Shown here: in pieces, positions 44,968 to 52,967 of the stretch
Layout of the letters: each line of letters begins with the position of its first letter
Numbering within the stretch: position 1 is the stretch's first letter
Source: Marinomonas gallaica
GTDB lineage: Bacteria; Pseudomonadota; Gammaproteobacteria; Pseudomonadales; Marinomonadaceae
Length of the DNA: 64,000 nucleotides
NCBI RefSeq assembly: GCF_001639745.1
Contig: NZ_LTAX01000013.1
Span: 1 to 64,000, forward strand
Direction: 5' to 3'
Notes under the pieces: generated by a model
Seen by the model: the letters and a program-made list of their open reading frames with translations, nothing else
Databases searched by the model: none
Told to the model about the DNA's origin: nothing
Position numbers and translations under genes: made by a program

Positions 44968-45721
44968 AAAAAACCGTCATAGAACCGCTCCAATAGCCAG
45001 ATTCCTTCACAATTGTACTGTCACTGATACCATCACCTAAATAATCATAGGCAACAGTTGTCGCCACATGCCACTGATCTGTCATTGGGTATACGTGAGT
45101 CATTGATACATTGGCGTTGGTACTCGCTTTTCCTTTGTAAGCGCTAAAAGAAGAGCTGGCTTCAGACGTGCGAACGCCATAATAATAATCAACTAAGTCA
45201 TCAGACTGATATTGAATAGCCGCTGCAGGGATCAATGAACCTAATGCGGTTTCTATTCGTTTCGACAACATCAGTTTAGCCTCATAACCATCATGAGTAT
45301 CCGATACATCCATGGACACTGCCCCAGTAATGTCAACGTACGGCGCAAAGTGTGTCCAATGCAATGCTAGCTCAGTCGCATCCTTTCGCTTACCTAAGTA
45401 AGCAAGTTGTTTATTATCATCATGGTCAATGACTGACTTTCGCATTAAAAATAACGCACTCAGCTGATTACTCTCGCCTACGTTAGTTGTCATACCAACC
45501 CCTTCAGGACTTGCCACAAACATGCCGTATTTTAGATTGAGATATGGATGAAGCTCAGCTTCATTCTCTTCGCCTATTACATGGTTTTGCTGTCCTGACA
45601 GCGTCAAACCAAGGTCCGCATCAAACTCTGACGCTTCAACAAAAAACGCTAGGGGCGTAGCGGCAAATACACATACCTTGATCGCACGAGTCATATTTAT
45701 AAACATCATTATTCTATCCAT
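44957..45721 (-). CDS. MipA/OmpV-family outer-membrane protein
   Basis: The protein has up to 254 residues: signal peptide (..ATPLAFFVEA before SEF) and a beta-barrel with alternating hydrophobic strands and a terminal aromatic residue (..SMTVFYAF), the signature of outer-membrane insertion. GGEGVGMTTNVGESNQLSALFL-type strands resemble MipA. The start may be ATG 45721 or the ATG at 45709 preceded by GGA. It is the first gene of a four-gene overlapping operon with a LytS/LytTR pair. Confidence 0.8.
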   Translation of the reverse strand: MDRIMMFINMTRAIKVCVFAATPLAFFVEASEFDADLGLTLSGQQNHVIGEENEAELHPYLNLKYGMFVASPEGVGMTTNVGESNQLSALFLMRKSVIDHDDNKQLAYLGKRKDATELALHWTHFAPYVDITGAVSMDVSDTHDGYEAKLMLSKRIETALGSLIPAAAIQYQSDDLVDYYYGVRTSEASSSFSAYKGKASTNANVSMTHVYPMTDQWHVATTVAYDYLGDGISDSTIVKESGYWSGSMTVFYAF

Positions 45722-45970
45722 CTCACAATTTAAAAGGGAACGCCTCGATCAGCGTGAAACCAATGTCCCATACAACTACCTTTGAAAATTGCGGATATGA
45801 TGAATGGTGAAATAGAAGGATGATTAGCGCTATAACAGGATAAAGTGCATATAGAAATGGTGATAAAAGCCAATAAAAGCGCTTTTTTTAAACTCAAAGG
45901 CATTTAATTCGATCCCAACTATCTTAGACTTATAAATTAAGGTAATAATAAGTATCCAAATTAACGTCTA

Positions 45971-47707
45971 ATGCCCAAAGGTGATAACTTGAGCCATGCT
46001 TCCAAAAACGAAGCTCATTCCAGCCTTCAATCCACCACACATTCCGCTCTACATTGGTTCAATAGCTTTCGTAATCGCATCGCTGTGTTATTTGGCTGCT
46101 TGTTGCTTATCTTAGGCATTATTGTCGTATCCTATATTTATAACGCTTCGTCTAATCGTCTGACCATTGCCAGTGGCAAGTCGCTGGCAATCATCGCTCA
46201 ATCGGTTTCCAACATGCTGTCGAGCACGTTACAAGAGCGAGAACGAGAAATCATTTTGCTGAGCAAACGGCCGTTGTTCGCAACTGAGCGGAATCAAGAG
46301 AAAATGCAACAGGCGTTGGATCGCATAAAAGATTCTTACGAACATTATGCTTGGATTGGGTTCGCGAACGCAGACGGCAAAGTTATGGTAGCTGGTAAAC
46401 AAATGCTGCAAGGCGCCGATGTCAGCCAACGGCCTTGGTTTATTCTGGGCAGTCAGGCACCTTTTATAGGTGATGTGCATGGAGCACTTTTATTAGCCAG
46501 CATGATTGCGCCCATGGATGATGGTTCACAGCCCAGGCTGGTAGACTTTGCCGCACCCGTTTATGGCAAAAACGGCGTATTTGAAGGGGTTGTTGCAGCC
46601 CACTCTAACTGGGCATGGGTCAGCAATGTTTTGAACTCAGCATTGCCAAAAGAGCACGATGGCATTGAAATATTCACCATCGACAAAAATAACGAAATCC
46701 TATATCCAAACACGCTCATTCACTCAACCATCGTCCCTAAGGACATCCCAGCGTCAGGTGAATTTCAGTACAACGAATGGCGTGACGGTAAACGCTACTT
46801 AACCGCAATGGCATTAGTGGATTCTCAGGTGTCAACCGATCTTGGCTGGAAGATACTCGTACGTCAGCCCAGTGACATGGCGATGTCTGCGGTGCACGAC
46901 ATGAGAGTAGTCATATTGCTAATCAGCATTGTGGCAACCTTGATTGGCGTCTTTATCGCCTATCAGCTGGCGGGGGCCTTAAGCCGTCCGATTGAACGCC
47001 TAGCGGCAACCGCTCTAGGGATTAAGAACGGTAGCCGAAAAATATCGTTTACCGAAACGGACAGTCGCCTGAAAGAAGTCATTAGTCTAAGTAATTCGTT
47101 ACAAGGGATGATGACCTCTTTATTGGATCGAGAGCAGTCGCTTGTAGAAATGAATGCCAATTTGGAAGCCACCGTACAAAAGCGTACTAACGCACTCGAG
47201 CAAGCGAACAAAGAGCTGGCTGAACTGGCATTAAGAGATCCGCTTACGCAATGCTTCAATCGCTTAGCGCTTGAAGAAGCTATGACACAGATCTTCAAGC
47301 AAGCAGCCGAGGACGGCGAAGCGTATTCCGTTATCATGATCGACATTGACCACTTCAAAGCGGTAAACGACACCTATGGCCATCAGGCCGGTGACGAAGC
47401 CTTGAAAAAACTGGTTGAACTAATGCATAACAATACGCGAGACGGAGATTTTGTCGCACGTTATGGGGGTGAGGAATTTACTATTTTACTGCCAAAAACA
47501 GACTCAAAAACGGCCGCAGAACGAGCAGAACAAATTCGACAAATCGTTCAGGACACCGTGATTGAAGAAATTGGCCACATTACCATTAGCTTAGGTGTTG
47601 CTACCTATTGCCAAAGTGATCAACGTGCTGAAATCATTTTAGATCGTTCTGATGAAGCACTGTACCAGTCCAAAGAAAACGGCCGTAATCAAGTGTCAAT
47701 CAACTAG
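45971..47707 (+). CDS. dCache-HAMP-GGDEF diguanylate cyclase (membrane receptor)
   Basis: The protein has 578 residues: transmembrane helix 1 (about 33-56), a periplasmic dCache domain (about 60-300; DGKVMVAGKQMLQGADVSQRPWFILGSQ), helix 2 (about 312-335), HAMP (about 336-390), a coiled coil (about 395-415) and GGDEF (about 420-575) with intact GGEEF in ARYGGEEFTILLPK. RDGD four residues before is an intact RxxD inhibitory site, unlike the other cyclases here. It links an extracellular signal to c-di-GMP. Confidence 0.93.
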   Translation: MPKGDNLSHASKNEAHSSLQSTTHSALHWFNSFRNRIAVLFGCLLLILGIIVVSYIYNASSNRLTIASGKSLAIIAQSVSNMLSSTLQEREREIILLSKRPLFATERNQEKMQQALDRIKDSYEHYAWIGFANADGKVMVAGKQMLQGADVSQRPWFILGSQAPFIGDVHGALLLASMIAPMDDGSQPRLVDFAAPVYGKNGVFEGVVAAHSNWAWVSNVLNSALPKEHDGIEIFTIDKNNEILYPNTLIHSTIVPKDIPASGEFQYNEWRDGKRYLTAMALVDSQVSTDLGWKILVRQPSDMAMSAVHDMRVVILLISIVATLIGVFIAYQLAGALSRPIERLAATALGIKNGSRKISFTETDSRLKEVISLSNSLQGMMTSLLDREQSLVEMNANLEATVQKRTNALEQANKELAELALRDPLTQCFNRLALEEAMTQIFKQAAEDGEAYSVIMIDIDHFKAVNDTYGHQAGDEALKKLVELMHNNTRDGDFVARYGGEEFTILLPKTDSKTAAERAEQIRQIVQDTVIEEIGHITISLGVATYCQSDQRAEIILDRSDEALYQSKENGRNQVSIN

Positions 47708-47747
47708 CCAAACGCGTCATAGGATTTATTCAGCATTGACATATTAA

Positions 47748-47781
47748 AGAGAAAGGTAGGGCTTGTTACCAACCTTTCTCT
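47748..47781. terminator. Hairpin terminator
   Basis: Ten-base arms AGAGAAAGGT/ACCTTTCTCT with a 14-base loop, between the diguanylate cyclase and the convergent small gene. The T content is modest. Confidence 0.5.
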
Positions 47782-47794
47782 GATACTTCTGGCG

Positions 47795-48145
47795 CTAGCG
47801 AATCCACGATCCAATGACTTTGACGTCCCCTTCGACGCTCTTTAGATACAGCATCACTAAAAAGTCACCTTCTACTTTCGTGCTCCACTGCTTCCACAAC
47901 ACCAAAACATGATCCATTTGCCTTAGAACGCCCATAAATTCGCGTTCCTCTGTCAGCGAGGTGAACATCTTGCTGTATTGCCACTGATGTTCAACGCTGG
48001 CTCTGGCTTGCTCAGTGACCGACTCAGCAAGCATATGTTGAGAGTAAATGTCCCAATCTCTGCTGTTCGCGCCGTTCACCATATCGCCCCAAATCGTCTC
48101 GGCGACCTTTCGAATATTGGCATCAGATTGCTCTAAGATATCCAT
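47795..48145 (-). CDS. Hypothetical protein, possibly NTF2-like
   Basis: The protein has 116 residues. GGGAG lies seven bases before the ATG. The pattern of an N-terminal helix pair (MDILEQSDANIRKVAETIWGDMVNG) followed by strands (VLVLWKQWSTKVEGDFLVMLYLKSVEGDVKVIGSWIR) fits an NTF2/SnoaL-like fold, but I cannot confirm it. It stands alone. Confidence 0.65.
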   Translation of the reverse strand: MDILEQSDANIRKVAETIWGDMVNGANSRDWDIYSQHMLAESVTEQARASVEHQWQYSKMFTSLTEEREFMGVLRQMDHVLVLWKQWSTKVEGDFLVMLYLKSVEGDVKVIGSWIR

Positions 48146-48269
48146 TAACTGCTCCCTATCCAGTCAAAATTCTCAGTCACTGAATGACTGCTTCACTTAA
48201 GTCGTTTTAATAGATGCCAAATAGAACATACGATAGGCAGATTGGAAAGAGCTGAAACGCCTGTAAAAA

Positions 48270-48304
48270 CAAAGCCCCGATCAGGGGAAACCTGTCGGGG
48301 CTTT
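48270..48304 (-). terminator. Terminator of the B/C small-protein genes
   Basis: CAAAGCCCCGA (48270-48280) pairs with TCGGGGCTTT (48295-48304), with an inner CAGG/CCTG extension. T residues follow on the minus strand, after paralog B. Confidence 0.8.
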
Positions 48305-48350
48305 TGTTGCTTACTAGCGATTTAACAGTGAGGCTTATGAGCCAACAATA

Positions 48351-48623
48351 TTAGTTCGCGCTACGAACGGTATCAAACTGATTTTGAAGCTCATCAATTT
48401 TGTCTTCGTATGCGTCAAGCTTTTGAGACAACGTGGTAGGAGAATTAAACTCAATATTCGGGTTCGATTCAACGCCCATTGTTTCTAACTGCGCAGAAAT
48501 GGCTTGAGCATGCGCTTGTGCATCAAGGTAGTTATCAAGCAAGTTGTTTTCATCGCCTGAAGCAAATGATGCAGAAGCGGTAAGTGTAAGAGCTGCAATA
48601 AGCGCTGGAGTTTTAAAGTTCAT
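48351..48623 (-). CDS. Small exported protein, paralog B
   Basis: The protein has 90 residues with a signal peptide nearly identical to that of paralogs C and D (MNFKTPALIAALTL..). The mature part has LETMGVESNPN and NSPTTLSQKLDAYEDKI. The start follows AGAGGTGA by five bases. It follows paralog C by 78 bases and shares its transcript, a tandem duplication. Its signal peptide matches that of paralog C residue for residue. Confidence 0.85.
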   Translation of the reverse strand: MNFKTPALIAALTLTASASFASGDENNLLDNYLDAQAHAQAISAQLETMGVESNPNIEFNSPTTLSQKLDAYEDKIDELQNQFDTVRSAN

Positions 48624-48701
48624 AATAATCACCTCTAAAATAAAATAATATGTCTTGGCGAATACGCCGCTGGTTCGTTGCTTGCGTTACTCAGCTAAAT
48701 A

Positions 48702-48986
48702 TTAGTTAGCTTGAGTCGCAGAGGAGTTGTGCGCATCGAACTTAGCTTGAAGCGAATCAATTTTGCTTTCGTAGGCATCAAGCTTTTGAGACAGTGTCGC
48801 TGGTGAATTGAATTCAACATTTGGATTTGACTCTACACCCATTGTGTCGAGCTGCGCTGACAAGGCTTTAGCGTGCGCTTGTGCGTCTAGGTAGTTATCA
48901 AGCAGGTTATTCTCGTCGCCAGATGCAAAAGAAGCAGAAGCGGTTAATGTTAGGGCTGCGATAAGTGCTGGAGTTTTAAAGTTCAT
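48702..48986 (-). CDS. Small exported protein, paralog C
   Basis: The protein has 94 residues with a signal peptide of about 21 and the motif NSPATLSQKLDAYESKI, plus a longer polar tail (HNSSATQAN). ATG 48986 follows AGGTGA by five bases. It is first in the C-B pair and has a long leader shared with paralog D. Confidence 0.85.
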   Translation of the reverse strand: MNFKTPALIAALTLTASASFASGDENNLLDNYLDAQAHAKALSAQLDTMGVESNPNVEFNSPATLSQKLDAYESKIDSLQAKFDAHNSSATQAN

Positions 48987-49060
48987 AATAATCACCTTTC
49001 TATCTAGACCAATCAATTAATGTTCAGTCATTTATTTGTTTAGCAGCTGGCGTTGATTGC

Positions 49061-49425
49061 TGTGCGCTGCGTTTCGATAAGATGAATATTAGACCTCTTG
49101 AAAAATAAAAAAAGAGCTCAGTGAATCGTTCCAAAATACTTGCTACAAGCTTTAAAACACGCCTTATTTAGGGATAAAAGCATCAATCATGCATGACCAG
49201 AACAATATGTTCTTTATGCCTAAAAATTAGCAAATATTATTCACAGGAACAACGACAACACTATTTAAAAACACACCTTCTTAGTAAAATTTGCAAAAAT
49301 TATTTATGGTTACGTCCATAATCCATACTTAATAAAAACGAAACAAAAATAAATAGATGTGCACTTACATAATTGAAATCGAATTAATAGATTAGGAATG
49401 ATCGATGAATTCGATCATTCCTAAA
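49061..49425. repeat. Duplicated leader, copy 1 (upstream of paralog C)
   Basis: About 365 bases match the region upstream of paralog D (51972-52338). Shared blocks include TGCGTTTCGATAAGA, ATATTAGACCT, AGAGCTCA, GATAAAAGCA and an identical 24-base block (49361-49384 and 52273-52296). The outer end is a hairpin with perfect 12-bp arms (49394-49405, 49411-49422). The rest of the stretch is AT-rich and holds no gene. It is likely the promoter and leader of the small-protein genes. Confidence 0.75.
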
Positions 49426-49485
49426 AATTAGCGCGCTGAAGAGGATTAGCAACGAGGCCCAGCGCCCTTTAGGTGTCATCACGGC

Positions 49486-49887
49486 CTATTTATAAAAAGA
49501 AACGACTCTTACATCGTTTGGTGCCAGGGCTGCACGAGCCAACTTCACATGCTGCAGCGCGAAAGGAATTCCGAGAATGGTGATGGCTAAAATAATCGCC
49601 GAAACAGTGTGGAATATGGCCAACCAAAAGCCCGCCAGAACAGTCCAGAAGACATTTCCCAAGATACCCAGACTGCCAAGCGTGAGATGATCTTCATCAA
49701 TAACTTGATTGACCGGAGTAAATTGTTTACCAAAAGGCAGTACCGCGACTTTAGCGATCATAAAACAGCTCCTAGCCCAGGGCATCCCAATAATAGTGAC
49801 AGCGGCGAGCACGCCTACAATCACCCACAATAGGGCAACTTCCACCCCTCCAAGGAGAAACCAAATAATATTCCCAATCACTCTCAC
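49486..49887 (-). CDS. YccF-family inner-membrane protein
   Basis: The protein has 133 residues with two YccF repeats: GNIIWFLLGGVEVALLWVIVGVLAAVTIIGMPWARSCFMIAKVAVLPFGK and GNVFWTVLAGFWLAIFHTVSAIILAITILGIPFALQHVKLARAALAP. It has four membrane segments. The function of the family is unknown. Monocistronic, with GGAACG before ATG. Confidence 0.88.
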   Translation of the reverse strand: MRVIGNIIWFLLGGVEVALLWVIVGVLAAVTIIGMPWARSCFMIAKVAVLPFGKQFTPVNQVIDEDHLTLGSLGILGNVFWTVLAGFWLAIFHTVSAIILAITILGIPFALQHVKLARAALAPNDVRVVSFYK

Positions 49888-50039
49888 TATCGTTCCTTGA
49901 TATTATGTCTAATCGAAAAGACAAAATAACGCCTCTTTCTCTCAATAACAAGTCCCAGCGGTTTATACGTTAGCGCGCCGAAACGGCTTGATATCACATC
50001 GAAATATTAGCAAGTTACACTGGGGACTTTAACTCTATA

Positions 50040-50993
50040 CTAATTAGCTGCCTCTAGCCGCTTTGTCACGAAAGAAACCCTTGCTAAAACAGCAATAACG
50101 ATTAATGCAAACGCCAAACGCGCCCACAGTACACCCGATAAATCAGCACCAAGCAGCAAGACTAAAGTAGTGTCTTCTATCACGCTATGGCACAAACTTA
50201 AAAAGCCAATGGTTAAGAAAATATCACGTTTCGTTAAACGTCCTGATTCCGCTTCTTTAATTAACAACCCTGCGCCAAACGTGAGCCCAAGCACGGTTCC
50301 AATCACTGCAACATTGGCGGCATCTTTACCAATACCCAGCATCCTTAATACGGGATACAGCACCATATGCATCAATCGCTCTACACCCAATACTCGCAGT
50401 AGTTTGAGTAATGTCATTAGTGTGAGAATGATGACGTAGATCCAAGCAAACGTTTCGATCTGATTAAGACACCAACCGATAAAACTAGGGTCGGTGCTGG
50501 CTGGCGGTTGCCATAACAGCTCACTCGGCTGTTGTAGTAAATCAAAGTGGCTATAAAACTGATGCAATATAAAGCCAAGCACTAACGCCCCACCAAAACG
50601 CAAAGCAAGCGTCGCTCGCCACCCTACTCCCATACGCTTTGCTACCGCACCTTCAACGGGTAACGAGTGCCCTAGCAATGCCAGCACACCTAACACTGTC
50701 ACTTGTGCCACGCTTAAATTTTCCGCAATGCCTAAATTGAAAAACACCAGCATGCCAGCGTAGATATTGGTAAGCATGAATGTCGCCCACACAATCCCCA
50801 CTTCATCAGGCAGCCCGACCAATTGCATAATCGGCGATAACAGATGACCAAGTAAGGTCACGCCGCCTAACATGTCTAACCCTTTAACGATCAACAATGC
50901 AGGCACCATCACTTTTAACAATGTCCAGTACACTCGCCCCGACTCTTTAATTAAGTAGCCGCTCTCTCGAAACACAATATTCATACCTGTCAT
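50040..50993 (-). CDS. Nucleoside-recognition (Gate)-domain membrane protein
   Basis: The protein has about 317 residues with about eight helices in two Gate-like repeats (about 20-140 and 190-310). The spore-maturation/nucleoside-recognition family has this layout. EESGRVYWTLLKVMVPALLIVKGLD-type openings and HSVIEDTTLVLLLGAD are typical. A transport role is possible but the substrate is unknown. An Lrp-family gene is divergent (117 bases) and may control it. Confidence 0.85.
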   Translation of the reverse strand: MTGMNIVFRESGYLIKESGRVYWTLLKVMVPALLIVKGLDMLGGVTLLGHLLSPIMQLVGLPDEVGIVWATFMLTNIYAGMLVFFNLGIAENLSVAQVTVLGVLALLGHSLPVEGAVAKRMGVGWRATLALRFGGALVLGFILHQFYSHFDLLQQPSELLWQPPASTDPSFIGWCLNQIETFAWIYVIILTLMTLLKLLRVLGVERLMHMVLYPVLRMLGIGKDAANVAVIGTVLGLTFGAGLLIKEAESGRLTKRDIFLTIGFLSLCHSVIEDTTLVLLLGADLSGVLWARLAFALIVIAVLARVSFVTKRLEAAN

Positions 50994-51110
50994 CTTAAAC
51001 CTGTTGCTGTGAGGCTATTGTAATCGACATCAAAGAAATTATTTCTCTTTAATAGCCCATAACATGCTGATAAATTCGTTTTAATCACACCAAACAAAAT
51101 TTTATTAATC

Positions 51111-51575
51111 ATGCCCGAACTCGACAATATTGACCGCAATATACTGCGCCAACTACAAGTAGACAGCCGTCTGACAAATGTTCAATTAGCGGAAGTGATT
51201 GGGCTGTCCCCGCCTGCTTGCTTAAAACGCGTGAAGCGCTTAACTGAGGACGGCTACATTGCCAGGCAAGTTACACTACTTGAGCCAAGCAAACTTGGGC
51301 CCATGTTGCATATGGTGGTGGAGGTCTTTATGGAGCGAGATCACAAACACCTATTTCAAGCATTCGTGCAGCGTGTGCAAAACACACCGGAGGTAAAGCA
51401 ATGTTATCAAGTAACGGGGGAAGTCGACTTTGTTTTAATCGTGATGACCACCGATATGGTGGCCTACGAATCTCTGTGTGATCGGCTACTGTATTCCGAT
51501 CCCAATGTACGTAAGTTTCGTACCTTGATTTCAATGAAGCGAGACAAATTTGAAACCGCTATTGATATCCCTTAA
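51111..51575 (+). CDS. Lrp/AsnC-family transcriptional regulator
   Basis: The regulator has 154 residues: winged helix IDRNILRQLQVDSRLTNVQLAEVIGLSPPACLKRVKRLTEDGYI and an AsnC domain ending ISMKRDKFETAIDIP. It is divergent from the nucleoside-recognition gene, its probable target. Effector unknown. Confidence 0.92.
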   Translation: MPELDNIDRNILRQLQVDSRLTNVQLAEVIGLSPPACLKRVKRLTEDGYIARQVTLLEPSKLGPMLHMVVEVFMERDHKHLFQAFVQRVQNTPEVKQCYQVTGEVDFVLIVMTTDMVAYESLCDRLLYSDPNVRKFRTLISMKRDKFETAIDIP

Positions 51576-51582
51576 ACAACAA

Positions 51583-51611
51583 AGCCCCAGTAAGCAAAGC
51601 TTACTGGGGCT
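51583..51611 (-). terminator. Terminator of paralog D
   Basis: Perfect 13-bp arms (51583-51595 and 51599-51611) with a 3-base loop. The T run (TTTGTTGTTT) is on the minus strand, so it serves mainly the small-protein gene. A weaker second hairpin lies at about 51616-51641. Confidence 0.88.
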
Positions 51612-51660
51612 AAGTCGATCGGGGTTAAAGGGGGATCCCGATTAAAACACGAGGTTTTGA

Positions 51661-51930
51661 TTAGTTCGCTGAGTGAGCTGAATCAAATTGACCTTGAAGG
51701 TCTGAAATCTTAGCTTCGTATGCATCCACTTTTTGAGAAAGTGTCGCAGGCGAGTTAAATTCAACATTTGGATTAGATTCAACACCCATTGTGTCTAACT
51801 GAGCAGAAAGTGCTTTGGCTTGAGCCTGTGCGCTTAGGTAATCGTCATGTAGGTTATTGTCGCTTGCCGCGAAAGAAGCCGTTGCTGTTAAAGTAAGCGC
51901 TGCGATAAGTGCTGGAGTCTTGAAGTTCAT
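51661..51930 (-). CDS. Small exported protein, paralog D
   Basis: The protein has 89 residues. The signal peptide ends ..ATASFAA before SDN and the motif is NSPATLSQKVDAYEAKI. Like the others it has no Cys and is predicted mostly helical. The start follows AGGTGAATATT. It has its own leader, duplicated from that of paralog C, and its own terminator. Function unknown. Confidence 0.85.
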   Translation of the reverse strand: MNFKTPALIAALTLTATASFAASDNNLHDDYLSAQAQAKALSAQLDTMGVESNPNVEFNSPATLSQKVDAYEAKISDLQGQFDSAHSAN

Positions 51931-51971
51931 AATATTCACCTTTAAGTTGTTGGGCTGCGGGCTTGAAGAGA

Positions 51972-52338
51972 TGTCCGCTGCGTTTCGATAAGACAGATAT
52001 TAGACCTGTTTAAAAATAATAATAGAGCTCAAAGACGCGTTCCAACATGCTTCCTATAATAAGACAAAACAGCCATATTTGATGATAAAAGCACCAATAG
52101 CGCATTTACTTATATAAAGGTGACCTATTCATGAGAATTTGCATTAAATAGTCACAAACATCTCGTAATATTATTAAACTCTACCGTCTCAATGACTTAA
52201 TCGTGCACACAATGCATACGACACGAGCCTTAATGCGTCCTTAAAAGTTAAAGCATACCGTATTAAAAAAAGGCACTTACATAATTGAAATCGAATAAAT
52301 AGATAAGGAATCATCAAAGGATTCGATCATTCCTTATC
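51972..52338. repeat. Duplicated leader, copy 2 (upstream of paralog D)
   Basis: This is the partner of 49061-49425, with the same block order ending in a hairpin (arms 52302-52315 and 52325-52338, one mismatch). The middle is diverged and AT-rich and has no gene. The duplication must be old enough to lose most identity except in these blocks. Confidence 0.75.
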
Positions 52339-52371
52339 TTGCCAGTAAAAAAGCAACGGACTCGCCGTCAG

Positions 52372-52617
52372 TTAATGCTTAGTCGGGCCTCTTCGAACCC
52401 TATCTTTACCGTTGTCAAACACATCTTGTGTCACCCAACGTCCCATCAACAACTGATGCTTGTCGTCCAAAACTGCGACAAAAGGACGTCCATCAGCGTT
52501 GTTGGTCGCCAATGCAATCCCCGCAACATTATTAAGACCCAAACCGCCATTTTCCACCGAAATCAAAAAGGCCTCTAGTTCGTCTAGCGTCTCAATTACT
52601 GTGTCATCATTAATCAT
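52372..52617 (-). CDS. Hypothetical small protein
   Basis: The protein has 81 residues with an acidic helical start (DDTVIETLDELEAFLISVENGG) and a strand-rich rest (GIALATNNADGRPFVAVLDDKHQLLMGRW). No family is recognised. GGGTAG lies upstream of the ATG. It lies between the D leader hairpin and the DUF2892-EAL gene, alone on its strand. Confidence 0.55.
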   Translation of the reverse strand: MINDDTVIETLDELEAFLISVENGGLGLNNVAGIALATNNADGRPFVAVLDDKHQLLMGRWVTQDVFDNGKDRVRRGPTKH

Positions 52618-52967
52618 TATCTACTACCCAGATGCGTAAAACAGGCAAGGATATCAGCTCTTAGCCAAAGGCTAAACAGACCGATTACAAAGAATCGTTA
52701 CTCTCATCGTGCCGATCACTTATCCATACATAACGTCACTTTAACTTACAATCCGAGGTAACCATTACCTGCTAAAATCAATCATAACGTAATCACTAAA
52801 GCTCTCTACTAAAATTTGCTCCATACAAATTGCTTCGTATCGCACGACCGTCAAGGTTGTTAGGCGTTTACACTCTCACCTTTACAAGAAGCACCACTTA
52901 CCCAAACCTAGAGATTTACTCAGTGAACCCTATTAAGCGACTTAAAAAGATTTCACTCTGTTCGAAC
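52618..52967. other. Intergenic region upstream of the DUF2892-GGDEF-EAL gene
   Basis: No clear gene is seen. In-frame start options for the downstream protein exist at 52830 (TTG) and 52923 (GTG), but the conserved domain begins only at 52968. It should hold the promoter for that gene. Confidence 0.4.

Noticed and set aside
49394-49422. Leader hairpin as a plain transcription terminator of the YccF gene
   Set aside because: No T run follows on either strand, and the same hairpin recurs at the same place of the duplicated leader, which suggests another role.
52339-52578. 79-residue plus-strand frame opposite the small hypothetical gene
   Set aside because: Antisense to the frame at 52372-52617, which has better composition; no Shine-Dalgarno.
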